Shown: positions 17,936 through 27,106 of the stretch, in pieces
Numbering within the stretch: position 1 is the stretch's first letter
Layout of the letters: every line of letters starts with the position of its first letter
From: Legionella bononiensis
GTDB taxonomy: Bacteria; Pseudomonadota; Gammaproteobacteria; Legionellales; Legionellaceae
Assembly: GCF_016786215.1 (NCBI RefSeq)
Contig: NZ_JADOBG010000021.1
Span: 124,001-188,000 of the forward strand
Reading direction: 5' to 3'
DNA length: 64,000 bases
Made by a program: the position numbers and the translations under genes
The notes under the pieces: model-generated
Told to the model about the DNA's origin: nothing
What the model saw: the letters and a program-made list of their open reading frames with translations, nothing else
Databases searched by the model: none

Positions 17936-18196
17936 TTAAGCAGCTGTCTCAGAGTTTTTATTAAATTCTCTTATCAATGCACTGACGCGATCAGATAATT
18001 GTGCACCAACACTTTGCCAATGGGCTAATTTTTCCATTTCAACGTGCAGACGAACTTCTTGTCCTCGCGCAACAGGGTTAAAATAACCAATACGCTCAAT
18101 GTAATTACCATCGCGACGTTTGCGGCTGTCAGTTACTACCATGTGATAAAAAGGACGCTTTTTGGCGCCGCCTCGTGATAAACGTATAACGACCAT
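17936..18196 (-). CDS. rpsP: 30S ribosomal protein S16
   Basis: An 86-residue S16, recognised by [20 protein letters not shown] and [19 protein letters not shown]. It is the first gene of the rpsP-rimM-trmD-rplS operon. A 174-base gap separates it from ffh and contains the hairpin at 18308-18345. Confidence 0.98.
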   Translation of the reverse strand: MVVIRLSRGGAKKRPFYHMVVTDSRKRRDGNYIERIGYFNPVARGQEVRLHVEMEKLAHWQSVGAQLSDRVSALIREFNKNSETAA

Positions 18197-18307
18197 TGTT
18201 TTCCTCTACTTTAGAGTGGTTACATAAAAATGCCGAGTATTGTACGAAAATTAACTCAACATGTGAAGTAATTCTTTTAAATTATTTTTTAACCCAATAT
18301 CTCTTCG

Positions 18308-18345
18308 TAGGGAACGCCCATTATTGATAGCATGTTCGTTCTCTA
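18308..18345. repeat. Short inverted repeat TAGGGAACG...CGTTCTCTA, second copy
   Basis: Same arms as at 5494-5534, here between the end of ffh and rpsP. On the minus strand it would form a hairpin downstream of ffh, so it could act as its terminator. Confidence 0.5.
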
Positions 18346-18370
18346 AATTTTAATATTGTAATAAAAACAA

Positions 18371-19747
18371 TTACTTTAAATCATCTGGAAACATGTCTTT
18401 CATTCCAGCCATTCCCCCAAGGCCTCGCATCATTTTTTGCATTCCGCCAGGCTTGGAAAATTTTTTCATCATCTTTTGCATTTGTTCAAATTGTTTTAAT
18501 AATCGATTTACATCTTGAATTTGGGTTCCCGAACCCATGGCGATGCGTTTTTTTCGTGATCCGACAATAATTTTGGGAATTCGTCTTTCTTTCGGAGTCA
18601 TTGAGTTAATAATGGCTACAGTTTGTGCCATGGCTTTGTCATTGACCTGTTTCATTGCCTGTTGGGGCATTTGACCCATTCCTGGCAGCTTGCTCATCAT
18701 TCCTGCTATGCCGCCCATGTTGTTCATTTGCAACAGTTGTTGTTTAAAATCTTCTAAATCAAATCCTTTTCCTTTCTTTAATTTTTTAGCCAGTTTTTCA
18801 CTGGCTTGTTTATCTGCTTTGCGTTCAACTTCTTCGATAAGGGTTAGAATATCGCCCATACCTAATATTCTTGAAGCGATACGTTCCGGGTGAAATGGCT
18901 CTAACGCCTCTACTTTTTCCCCGCTGCCTATAAATTTAATCGGTTGGCCGGTAATTTGTCTTACTGATAATGCGGCACCACCTCGGGCATCACCGTCCGT
19001 TTTGGTAAGGATCACCCCGGTTAAAGGCAGTGCTTCATGGAAGGCTTTTGCTGTATTTGCTGCATCTTGACCAGTCATACTGTCAACAACAAATAACGTT
19101 TCAATCGGATTTACAGATTGATGTAATGCTTTAATTTCAGCCATCATTTCTGCATCGATATGCATGCGTCCTGCAGTATCGATAATGAGTACATCCATGT
19201 ATTGCTTTTTAGCGCTTTCCAAGGCTTTTTGAGCAATGGCAATGGGTTGTTCATTGGTTTCAGCTGGAAAAAATGCAACATCAATTTGTTCTGCCAAAAC
19301 TTTTAATTGTTGTATCGCTGCAGGTCTATAAACGTCAACGCTGACCAGCATGACTTTCTTATTTTCGGTTTCTTTCAAATAGCGGGCAAGTTTAGCGGTA
19401 CTTGTGGTTTTACCAGAACCCTGTAAACCGGCCATCAGGAATATTGCAGGGGGCTGAGTTTTAAAATCAAGTTCAGCACGTTCATCGCCCATGACATGGA
19501 TTAATTCATCATGTACGGTTTTAATAAAAGCCTGATCAGGATTTAAACTGGTCAATACTTCCTGGCCAAGGGCTTTTTCTTTTACTTGTTCGATAAAATC
19601 TTTAATAACCGGCAGGGCTACATCTGCCTCAATCAGTGAAAGTCTGACTTCGCGCAAGGCTTGTTGAATATTGTCTTCAGTTAAACGACCCTGTCCACGC
19701 AGATTTTTAAAGGTGCGGGTCAAACGTTCGGTTAAGTTATCAAACAT
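18371..19747 (-). CDS. ffh: Signal recognition particle protein Ffh
   Basis: GTPase that binds signal sequences with 4.5S RNA and docks with FtsY. From MFDNLTERL (start at 19747) the product is 458 residues, the family norm; the open frame extends 16 codons further. G-domain motifs are GLQGSGKTTSTAKLARYL, DTAGRMHID and TKTDGDARGGAALS. The C-terminal M domain is Met-rich (MSKLPGMGQMPQQAMKQV), with IVGSRKKRIAMGSGTQIQDV forming the RNA-binding helix. Confidence 0.97.
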   Translation of the reverse strand: MFDNLTERLTRTFKNLRGQGRLTEDNIQQALREVRLSLIEADVALPVIKDFIEQVKEKALGQEVLTSLNPDQAFIKTVHDELIHVMGDERAELDFKTQPPAIFLMAGLQGSGKTTSTAKLARYLKETENKKVMLVSVDVYRPAAIQQLKVLAEQIDVAFFPAETNEQPIAIAQKALESAKKQYMDVLIIDTAGRMHIDAEMMAEIKALHQSVNPIETLFVVDSMTGQDAANTAKAFHEALPLTGVILTKTDGDARGGAALSVRQITGQPIKFIGSGEKVEALEPFHPERIASRILGMGDILTLIEEVERKADKQASEKLAKKLKKGKGFDLEDFKQQLLQMNNMGGIAGMMSKLPGMGQMPQQAMKQVNDKAMAQTVAIINSMTPKERRIPKIIVGSRKKRIAMGSGTQIQDVNRLLKQFEQMQKMMKKFSKPGGMQKMMRGLGGMAGMKDMFPDDLK

Positions 19748-20007
19748 AATAATAGAGTACCCGAAAAAAACAGCCACTATAGCATAGAGAGGCAAAACAA
19801 TGCTACTTCTACAGGTATATGTTGAAGGCCCATTTATAGTGAATATAGTGTCTGGAATCCCATCGCAAGATTAAATCTTCAAAAGATACCAGGCTATAAA
19901 GTTATTAATATTTTATATAGTCACTATTATTTTTTTAATTAAATTTCTAATAAATCCTTAAGGATGTTTTATTATATTTTGTCCATATTAACTTTGTTGA
20001 GACCAAT

Positions 20008-21078
20008 ATGGGAAGATCTAAAACTGATGGACTTTTGCTCGAAGAGGAGGCGGCGGTCAAAATACAAACAGCTTATAGAGGATTTTTCTCCAGAAAATCT
20101 TATGCAATTACTCAAATGCCTTCACAATATATGAAACCCTTTAAGGTCATGATCAAAGGAAATGATCCTGAGATCACCGGTTTGCCTCATCATACAAGCG
20201 AAGAGCACATCGCATTAGTTGCTATATCCGGTATGCGTTCTGTAGAAATTGCATGCCAATTAAGCAGTGGCTGTCCCAAATTGATCATTATTGATAACAG
20301 TAAATATGTAGTCGATTTTTGGCGAAAGGCTCGATATTTGATTAATCATTCAGATTGTGAAGAGAGTTTTCTTGGCGATCTGGATCGATACATCGAAATG
20401 ACCCAATGCAACAGATCAGGTTTGAAATCGAAAGAATTCGATTATCTAAAGCAATTATTTAATCGCTATGGTTTTGAGAAACTGCAGCTCATTATTGGCG
20501 GAACCACTGTAATTGCTCAGTCATGGGTTGATCGCGATGTAATGATTAAAGTAAAGAATATTTTGAGGTTTATTGAAGTAGATGTTATTTACGCTTACCC
20601 TTCAAATATTGTTGCTTATCTGCGCTCGGAAGGAGAACGATCAAATTCAAATCAAGTCCTGGATAACATTCAATCGTTAAATCCTGCTTTAGCCATTCAT
20701 ACCGATCTGGTGTCGGGTAAACCGAAACATGTATTGAAGATCGAGGATCATAATCCAGCATTAGTTGGCGAAAAGTTACAACTGAATTCTGTACAATTCA
20801 GCAGCTCTCAAATGAGCTTGGGAAGGTCTGAAACTTTACTATTGATGTTGTTTGTAAGCAAGTTGAAAGGAAATCCAGCTTCATCATTAAGTACATCCAG
20901 CGGGTCATTTTTTAGGCCGGAATTGACTCAACATGCATCGAGCGCTACTGATTTAACTTCTTATGCAAGCAGTTCATCTTATTCAAGCAGTTCAACTGAT
21001 GCAAGTGGTTCATCTTATGCATGTAGTTCAACAGAGTATTGTACTGAATTGAATCCAGAAAAACCCAGTCTCCTCTGA
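20008..21078 (+). CDS. IQ-motif, Rossmann-like Legionella effector candidate
   Basis: A 356-residue protein. Residues 19-30 (IQTAYRGFFSRK) are a complete calmodulin-binding IQ motif (I-Q-x-x-x-R-G-x-x-x-R). The middle, about 65-235, looks like a nucleotide- or S-adenosylmethionine-binding fold: IALVAISGMRSVEIACQLSS then KLIIIDNSKYVVDFW resembles a Rossmann beta1-alpha-beta2 with an acidic end. The C-terminal 80 residues are Ser/Thr-rich with hexapeptide repeats. It is in the position of L. pneumophila lpg0401, a reported translocated substrate, as far as I recall. Calmodulin binding suggests activation only in a host. The enzymatic activity is unproven. Confidence 0.65.
   Translation: MGRSKTDGLLLEEEAAVKIQTAYRGFFSRKSYAITQMPSQYMKPFKVMIKGNDPEITGLPHHTSEEHIALVAISGMRSVEIACQLSSGCPKLIIIDNSKYVVDFWRKARYLINHSDCEESFLGDLDRYIEMTQCNRSGLKSKEFDYLKQLFNRYGFEKLQLIIGGTTVIAQSWVDRDVMIKVKNILRFIEVDVIYAYPSNIVAYLRSEGERSNSNQVLDNIQSLNPALAIHTDLVSGKPKHVLKIEDHNPALVGEKLQLNSVQFSSSQMSLGRSETLLLMLFVSKLKGNPASSLSTSSGSFFRPELTQHASSATDLTSYASSSSYSSSSTDASGSSYACSSTEYCTELNPEKPSLL
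20965..21036 (+). repeat. Four 18-base repeats coding for Ser-rich hexapeptides
   Basis: Four consecutive 18-base units encode ASSSSY, SSSSTD, ASGSSY and ACSSTE, arranged as two 36-base units. A further diverged unit (ASSATD) lies just upstream. This is an in-frame tandem repeat near the C-terminus of the IQ protein, likely variable in copy number between strains. Confidence 0.75.
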
Positions 21079-21320
21079 TGTATGCAAAAAGGATTTAAGG
21101 TTACAGTTCCCTTTAAGTTCCGAGTTGTTTAATAGTGTTTTTTTTATCGAATCTTATGAAGCACTTTGAGGCAGGATATTGGCGAGTGCCTATCTTTTCG
21201 CGCCGTGTTGTTTCTATTTGAGTTCTAATGAATTATGACGTGATTAAATGAGCCACTCGACGAAGCTTATAAATTAACCGTATACTGTTTCTTTACTAAG
21301 GATAGTAAGAGATTTTAGAC

Positions 21321-22853
21321 ATGTATGTCGTTATATGTATGCTTTTGTGCATTGGGGGTTTAGTACTGTATCATGTAGTCGCTAAATGTCTGGGATATGC
21401 CGGGTTTCAAATGAGAGATTCGTTCAATCCTGACACTTTAGAACATGATGAAATAACAACGCTTCTCACCAAGCTCTCTCATCCCGAGTTTGAGGGAGTT
21501 TGTTATGGTTTTAGTCTTAACTGGGCACTGGCAGTCGCTGAGAGTAAAGAAGATATCTTTTATCGACAACTTCATCTTCTTCGTGCTCATAAGTCTGATT
21601 TGCCCGTTATTCTTGAGCGTATCAAGCAAAAAAAGCACGATTTTCATTATCTTTCAGAAGAAGAACTGCTGATTAGTACATTACCTGAGGTCTGTGAAAA
21701 AATTTGCATTGCCCAGGATCCGATTGCTTACAAGAATAAATATGGGAAGCTTGTTTGGCAGCCCGATATTAATTCCATCCTGAGGCGGATTAAACAAGAC
21801 GGTTCTGGTGTCAGGCAGGTTTTTTATAAAACACATACTTTTGGCTCCAGGCAGGAAGCATTAGAATATTTTACCTTGCTGGCTAAAACAAAATTACCTG
21901 AAAATGTAGCTGTAATTATTAGTACTTCAGATCATGCTATGGGATTCAAACGTGCAGGGAGACTCTGGCGATTTATAAATATAAATGATTTATACAGGCA
22001 AGATACCAATAAACCGTATTTTGAATTTAATGCTCAAGGTCTGGTTAATGAGTTGTATCGAGTGAGTGCTTCCGGGCCTTTGATACGAAGGCTTACAGTT
22101 AATACCGATTTCATCGCACTAAAAACTCCACCTGGATTAATCACCCGATTAGAAAATAAGTTTCCAGTATTTCCCGTTTATCAAAGAACTCCTTATATGG
22201 AAAAAATATCTTTTTTTGCCATGGCAGCGTTACAAGGGGACATACCTACGGTTAAAAAATGTCTTAAAGCGAAATGGTCTGTTTTTTCTAATAATTACAT
22301 GAATGATAACTCACCTGTTTTAATGGCAATTTATTCCGGCCGAAGAGAAGTTGTAAAGGCCATGCTTACACCAATAGCTCGACATATTAATAAACAACGT
22401 AAAAAAGATTTGGCAACCTTGCTTCATATTGCGTGCAGATATGGTGGCTGGGGTATAGTTGAAGATTTGCTGAACATCAGCGGTATTAATATCAATCCTT
22501 TGGATATCAAGGGAAAGACACCATTAATGTATGCCTGTAAGTCAACAACGATTACTGATGAAAGAAAATTATTCCGATTATTGCTTAATAAAGGGGCTTC
22601 TCTGACCATTAAAGATAAGAATGGTTTTTCTGCTTTGGATCATGCGGTTAAAAATGGGCATGAACTGGCAATTGAAATGATAAGCAACAGAATGCAATTC
22701 GATGAAGACGCTCAACAGTCAGTTTCTAACAAGCAACGTGCTTTTGGACAATCACGCTTGAACTTTTTTAAGAAGGCATCTGTTGGTGGAGTATATGATG
22801 TGTATCCGGCGAAGAACGAAAGCAATCAATTGTGCATTTTGCCTAATATTTAA
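21321..22853 (+). CDS. Ankyrin-repeat protein with papain-like N-terminal motif (LegA7/LegA9-like position)
   Basis: A 510-residue protein. It starts with a hydrophobic helix (residues 3-22). Around residue 61, FEGVCYGFSLNWALA resembles the catalytic Cys segment of YopT/C58-type cysteine peptidases, and STSDHAMGFK places a His at 205, followed by WRFININDLY where the acid or Asn of a triad could lie. Ankyrin repeats span about 297-460, with TLLHIACRYGG, GKTPLMYAC and GFSALDHAVKNGH. In L. pneumophila ankyrin effectors (LegA7, LegA9) sit at this place. The peptidase assignment is inference; the ankyrin assignment is clear. Confidence 0.7.
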   Translation: MYVVICMLLCIGGLVLYHVVAKCLGYAGFQMRDSFNPDTLEHDEITTLLTKLSHPEFEGVCYGFSLNWALAVAESKEDIFYRQLHLLRAHKSDLPVILERIKQKKHDFHYLSEEELLISTLPEVCEKICIAQDPIAYKNKYGKLVWQPDINSILRRIKQDGSGVRQVFYKTHTFGSRQEALEYFTLLAKTKLPENVAVIISTSDHAMGFKRAGRLWRFININDLYRQDTNKPYFEFNAQGLVNELYRVSASGPLIRRLTVNTDFIALKTPPGLITRLENKFPVFPVYQRTPYMEKISFFAMAALQGDIPTVKKCLKAKWSVFSNNYMNDNSPVLMAIYSGRREVVKAMLTPIARHINKQRKKDLATLLHIACRYGGWGIVEDLLNISGININPLDIKGKTPLMYACKSTTITDERKLFRLLLNKGASLTIKDKNGFSALDHAVKNGHELAIEMISNRMQFDEDAQQSVSNKQRAFGQSRLNFFKKASVGGVYDVYPAKNESNQLCILPNI

Positions 22854-22923
22854 CTGTTCTGTATTCATTTATTGGGGTACAATGTCGCAGATTACGTTTA
22901 CTGAATATTCGATGTGAGATGAC

Positions 22924-24093
22924 ATGCGATTTATTGCTGGATTTTTTACTCTTCTTTTTTTATTGATCCCTCAGTCTTTTTCTGCCTTTGTTAAAGTGAA
23001 GAGCACGATTAAACCGACGAGTGTATTGGGTTCTGATGATAACTATCATCAGGTTTATGAATTAGTCATGAAGCAAAAAAAAGTAAAAAAGGGACATCAT
23101 TATGCATTAAAAAAAATTGAGATCCTGAATAAGAAAACCCATAAACTCATTACTCAATATGATGGGGAGGCACTTAAACCCTTGGTTTATATGATTAAGC
23201 CAGATGGAGTGAATATCAATACCACAGAATTGGATCATGACGGTCAAATGGTCGCGTTTCTTTATACATCACAGGCTAATCAAGCAGAAATTTCGTCAAA
23301 ACTGATTCATCGCTTGAGTTTTATTGATAAGGATTATCCGGAACACACTATAGAATTTGAAGATGCCATTGTGAAGCGAAGTCAGGTTCCGGTTGATGTG
23401 ATCAGTTCACCCGTGCAAGGCGGTGGCTGGCTTGCCTGTAATGGACCCGGCTTATTGAGTAGCCATAGATTCGCCTATTTAAATGTACATGGGAGTTATT
23501 ATCTTGCACAACGATTTGCTATAGATTGGGTTCGAATTGACGAAAAAGGGAATGTATTTATGCCGGGTACTGATCGGCAATTAAATGAAAATTATTTGGA
23601 TTATGGGGTGAGTATTTATTCGGCAACGGACGGAACAATAACCCGGGTTCGAAATGAGTTTCTTGATAATGCTCCAGGCCAGATACCTATTGAAGTACAA
23701 AATGTTGATAATGCCTGCGGTAATGAAATTACGGTCGAAATGAGCAATGGACATTATGCTCACTATTGTCATCTCAAACCGGACAGCATGACCGTAAAGG
23801 CAGGTGACAAGGTCTATCAGGGGCAACTTATTGCAGCACTGGGTAATTCAGGCAATTCCATGGGACCTCATTTGCATTTTCATATTAGTGATAATGATTC
23901 ACCCTTGGGTTCAGAAGGTTTGCCCTATATTATAAAAAAATTCGGCCTGCAAATAACTCCTGAACAGGTTGAAGAAGTGGGGATTCTCGATTTTCATGCT
24001 TCTGAAACCGATTTAATGGATATCAATATACCAGGATTAATTAAAATGAACGCGATGCCAATGCAAAATGGAGTCTATCATTTTAACAATTGA
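22924..24093 (+). CDS. Exported M23-family metallopeptidase
   Basis: A 389-residue protein with a signal peptide (hydrophobic residues 2-20). The C-terminal M23 (LytM) domain carries HYAHYCHLKPDSM, GDKVYQGQLIAALGNSGNS and GPHLHFHI, which includes the H-x-H zinc ligands near residue 318. An upstream FAIDWVRIDEKG segment supplies the other ligand region. Family members cleave peptidoglycan cross-links or act on Gly-rich peptides; some are secreted elastase-like enzymes. It stands alone and the substrate is unknown. Confidence 0.85.
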   Translation: MRFIAGFFTLLFLLIPQSFSAFVKVKSTIKPTSVLGSDDNYHQVYELVMKQKKVKKGHHYALKKIEILNKKTHKLITQYDGEALKPLVYMIKPDGVNINTTELDHDGQMVAFLYTSQANQAEISSKLIHRLSFIDKDYPEHTIEFEDAIVKRSQVPVDVISSPVQGGGWLACNGPGLLSSHRFAYLNVHGSYYLAQRFAIDWVRIDEKGNVFMPGTDRQLNENYLDYGVSIYSATDGTITRVRNEFLDNAPGQIPIEVQNVDNACGNEITVEMSNGHYAHYCHLKPDSMTVKAGDKVYQGQLIAALGNSGNSMGPHLHFHISDNDSPLGSEGLPYIIKKFGLQITPEQVEEVGILDFHASETDLMDINIPGLIKMNAMPMQNGVYHFNN

Positions 24094-24333
24094 GCCTGAT
24101 GATTCTCTTTGCGTTTAATTCATAATTTGCGAGTCTGGCACATTCTGTTTCTACAGAAAAACTGCTATGATGATTTTCAGATCAAATGTCAGGTCATGGA
24201 TCTACTCAATGTTCCTAAAAGCTGAAATTGAGAACCGGATTTATTCAAGAGCTGTATATCTGATTCATATTGCACAACAATTAATTAGTCTGGCCAGTAT
24301 TAGGTTGGTATTTGTTTATTTTTTACGCGATTA

Positions 24334-24365
24334 TTAAGGTTTCCTTAAGCTTATTTTTATATAAT
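24334..24365 (+). promoter_or_regulatory. Palindrome and putative -10 box before the amino-acid permease
   Basis: TTAAGGTTTCCTTAA (24334-24348) is a perfect inverted repeat of TTAAGG around TTT. It is followed 12 bases later by TATAAT (24360-24365), and the ATG is at 24406. An operator overlapping the -35 region is plausible. Elsewhere in the 312-base gap 24094-24405 I see nothing. Confidence 0.35.
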
Positions 24366-24405
24366 AGGTTTTTTGATTCCGAATAGGCTGCAATGAAGGA
24401 ATGCA

Positions 24406-25809
24406 ATGAGCAATAAAAAGCACTCACTTACTATTTTTAGTTTGACTATGATTACAGTTGGCTCGGTAGACAGTATACGGAATTTACCCGCTACCGCCCT
24501 TTTTGGAAGCCAATTAATATTTTACTTTATATTAGGTGCTTTATTTTTCCTCATTCCTACAGCTCTGGTATCTGCCGAACTGGCTTCTGGCTGGGCAAAG
24601 CAAGGTGGAATTTATGTCTGGGTCAAGGAAGCCTTCGGTAAAAAATCCGGCTTTTTAGCTATCTGGTTGCAATGGATAGAAAATGTAATCTGGTATCCGA
24701 CCATATTATCTTTTGTTGCAGGAACGATTGGCTATTTGATTAATCCCGCTTTAACCAGTAATCCTTATTTCCTTTGGGCCGTTATTGTCAGTTGTTTTTG
24801 GGGTGCGACCGTATTGAATTTACGTGGCATGAAGTCATCCGCCATGTTCAGTAGTTTTTGCTCTCTTGCCGGATTGTTGTTACCTATGTCTTTAATCATT
24901 GGTCTGGGTGTTGTGTGGATAACTCAGGGTAATCCATTGCAAATTAACTTCGATATACCCAGTATCGTTCCTCATCTCGCAGATAAATCAATGTGGGTGT
25001 CTTTAACGGCTATTATGATGTCGTTTTGCGGCATAGAAATAGCCACAGTGCATGCAAATGATGTGAATAATCCTCAACATGCTTTTCCTAAGGCATTAAT
25101 CTATTCAGTGGGTATTATTTTAAGTACCTTAATCCTCGGATCTTTAGCTATAGCCGTTGTGTTACCTGGAAAAGATATTAATCTGGTTGCAGGAATAATG
25201 CAGGCGTTTGAAGCATTTTTTCTAAGATATAACATGCATTGGATGATGCCTGTTGTTGCTGTAATGCTCGTATTGGGTGGTCTTGGTGGAGTCAGTAATT
25301 GGATTATTGCACCTACCAAAGGATTATTGGTTGCTGCTGAAGACGGTAATTTACCTGAACTCTTTCAGCGTACTAATGCTAAGGGAGCACCGGTAGTCAT
25401 GCTAATCACTCAAGCCGTGATCGTAACCGTATTGTCTGCTTTATTTTTATTTATGCCCAGCGTAAATGGTTCCTATTGGTTATTAACGGCTTTGGCCGCA
25501 CAATTGTATATGTTAATGTATTTTATCATGTTCATTGCAGCAATTAAGTTGCGTATTAGCGAGCCTAATCACCACAGACCCTTTAAAATTCCTGGGGGAA
25601 TGATGGGAATGTTATTTGTCTCGGGTATTGGGATTATTGGTGTTCTTACCACCTTGGCCGTAAGTTTTATCCCACCTGAGGGTATTGACGTAGGGAGCAC
25701 CGCTCGTTATGAGTTAACTTTAATTATCGGCCTGATATTGATGTGCGCTCCGCCATTTATCAGTTCCTGGTTGAGAACCCGAGCTGTGAATAGGGAAGTA
25801 ATTGCTTAA
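24406..25809 (+). CDS. APC-family amino-acid permease, glutamate/GABA-antiporter type
   Basis: A 467-residue inner-membrane transporter with 12 hydrophobic segments. Its N-terminal part (MITVGSVDSIRNLPATALFG, then VSAELASGWAKQGGIYVWV) is characteristic of the GadC-like branch of the APC superfamily. PFKIPGGMMGMLFVSGIGII near residue 390 is the usual last third. Amino acids are the main carbon source of Legionella, so uptake or exchange of glutamate or related acids is plausible; the substrate is not determined. A palindrome lies in its promoter. Confidence 0.85.
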   Translation: MSNKKHSLTIFSLTMITVGSVDSIRNLPATALFGSQLIFYFILGALFFLIPTALVSAELASGWAKQGGIYVWVKEAFGKKSGFLAIWLQWIENVIWYPTILSFVAGTIGYLINPALTSNPYFLWAVIVSCFWGATVLNLRGMKSSAMFSSFCSLAGLLLPMSLIIGLGVVWITQGNPLQINFDIPSIVPHLADKSMWVSLTAIMMSFCGIEIATVHANDVNNPQHAFPKALIYSVGIILSTLILGSLAIAVVLPGKDINLVAGIMQAFEAFFLRYNMHWMMPVVAVMLVLGGLGGVSNWIIAPTKGLLVAAEDGNLPELFQRTNAKGAPVVMLITQAVIVTVLSALFLFMPSVNGSYWLLTALAAQLYMLMYFIMFIAAIKLRISEPNHHRPFKIPGGMMGMLFVSGIGIIGVLTTLAVSFIPPEGIDVGSTARYELTLIIGLILMCAPPFISSWLRTRAVNREVIA

Positions 25810-25833
25810 AATACAACATTAAAAAATAAAGCC

Positions 25834-26358
25834 ATGAATCCTATTGATGAACTATTGACCGAATTAAGTTCTCGTCTGCCTGAGCTCCAATGGAAAATTA
25901 GTGAATTAAGTTCGGGTATTTCCAGTCATAATCTTCCCAAAGGATTATTTCGTAGCGGATTTGAGTTGACTGGCGCAGGATGTGTACAAGAAATTCAAGC
26001 TGATATCCAAGCCTTATCTGAACAAAAAAATGCTCGCAGTGCCATGTTTCTGGCTGAGCGAATTAAACAGAAAATAAATGTTCTGGTTGCTTTATGTCAT
26101 ATGGATGGACGTAAAAAGAAACCGGAGGAGCAAGTCTCTTTTGGTGTAAAAATGTTAAGTACTCGACAACAATGGATACAGAATCTGGAACATGAAATTA
26201 AGACCTTAACCCAGCAGCAGCAGGCAATGACAAAATCGCTTCATCATTTGACGCTAGGTGGCAATACGAACGCGATATTGACTCTACAGGCTGAGTTGGG
26301 TGAAGTTGAACGACGTTTGACTTTAGCCAAAGAAACATTAAATCAGGCTGTTTTGTAG
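25834..26358 (+). CDS. priC: PriC-like primosomal replication protein
   Basis: A 174-residue, almost wholly helical protein that follows the PriC pattern: ARSAMFLAERIKQKINVLVA corresponds to the conserved A-x-W-L-A-E-H-L segment, and the C-terminal helices (QNLEHEIKTLTQQQQAM, EVERRLTLAKETLNQ) parallel the E-R-R-L region. PriC restarts stalled replication forks by helping load DnaB. It is 24 bases downstream of the permease gene, perhaps as a passenger in its transcript. Confidence 0.75.
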   Translation: MNPIDELLTELSSRLPELQWKISELSSGISSHNLPKGLFRSGFELTGAGCVQEIQADIQALSEQKNARSAMFLAERIKQKINVLVALCHMDGRKKKPEEQVSFGVKMLSTRQQWIQNLEHEIKTLTQQQQAMTKSLHHLTLGGNTNAILTLQAELGEVERRLTLAKETLNQAVL

Positions 26359-26504
26359 GCTTCTGTATCTGGTTCTATTTCACGTATTCTTTTTTCGTCC
26401 CTTCCTGAATTACAAAGTCATTTTTCAAATAGCCTTTTGCTTCCTGTTATATTGCGGTAAATTAGTGGCGTTCAATTACTATAAACAGAGAAGGAGCGCC
26501 TTAA

Positions 26505-26846
26505 ATGTCAGATAAGTATTCTCAAATTACCAAGGATATTGGTACTCAGTTAGCAAAAATGCGCAAGGAAATGCCAGAATTTATGGCTGGATTTGGTGCT
26601 TTGTCGCAAGCAGCAAATAAAGAAGGTGTGCTGGATAAAAAAACCAAAGAATTGATTGCCATGGCTCTGGCTGTAGCCAAACAATGTCCTGGATGTATCG
26701 GCTTTCATGCGCAAACGTTAATTAAATTACAAACAACCAGAGCCGAATTATTAGAAACTTTGGGCATGGCTGTTTATATGGGTGGTGGCCCCTCTTTAAT
26801 GTATGCTGCCGAAGCATTAGAAGCGTTTGAAGAGTTTAGCCAGTAA
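26505..26846 (+). CDS. Carboxymuconolactone decarboxylase / AhpD-like protein
   Basis: A 113-residue protein of the CMD/AhpD family. The signature is visible: LDKKTKELIAMALAVAKQC then PGCIGFHAQ, i.e. E-x-x-x-x-C-x-x-C-x-x-x-H with cysteines in QCPGC. Such proteins form oligomers and act as disulfide reductases or peroxidases (AhpD) or as decarboxylases. The CxxC with nearby His supports a redox role. A consensus GGAGCG ribosome binding site precedes the ATG. Confidence 0.9.
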   Translation: MSDKYSQITKDIGTQLAKMRKEMPEFMAGFGALSQAANKEGVLDKKTKELIAMALAVAKQCPGCIGFHAQTLIKLQTTRAELLETLGMAVYMGGGPSLMYAAEALEAFEEFSQ

Positions 26847-26927
26847 ATTGTATTGATACTTGTGGATTGTAATGTTGGGTCATGGTGACTCATAGCCGTC
26901 AAGTTACGGAATATCTGTATTTAAAAT

Positions 26928-27042
26928 AACCCGGATGAAGTGCGAAGCGCGTAATCCGGGAGGACCCGCGAAGCGGGCATCGGCTAATAAGGTACTATGC
27001 TGCGCATAGGCTTCCCGGATTTCGCGGTGCTTCATCCGGGCT
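26928..27042. repeat. Large REP-like inverted repeat between convergent genes
   Basis: A GC-rich island in AT-rich DNA. Left CCCGGATGAAGTGCGAAGCG and right CGGTGCTTCATCCGGG pair, with inner TAATCCGGGA and TCCCGGATTT arms, a GGACCCGCGAAGCGGG hairpin and an ATGCTGCGCAT palindrome. It could form a cruciform. Located between the AhpD-like gene and the convergent Rap1a-like gene, it may terminate both transcripts. Confidence 0.7.
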
Positions 27043-27106
27043 ACTTTTGATTTTCTTCTTAACCTGGCAGCTATGGGGCAAGACTCAACTTATACCGTAG
27101 TCTATC

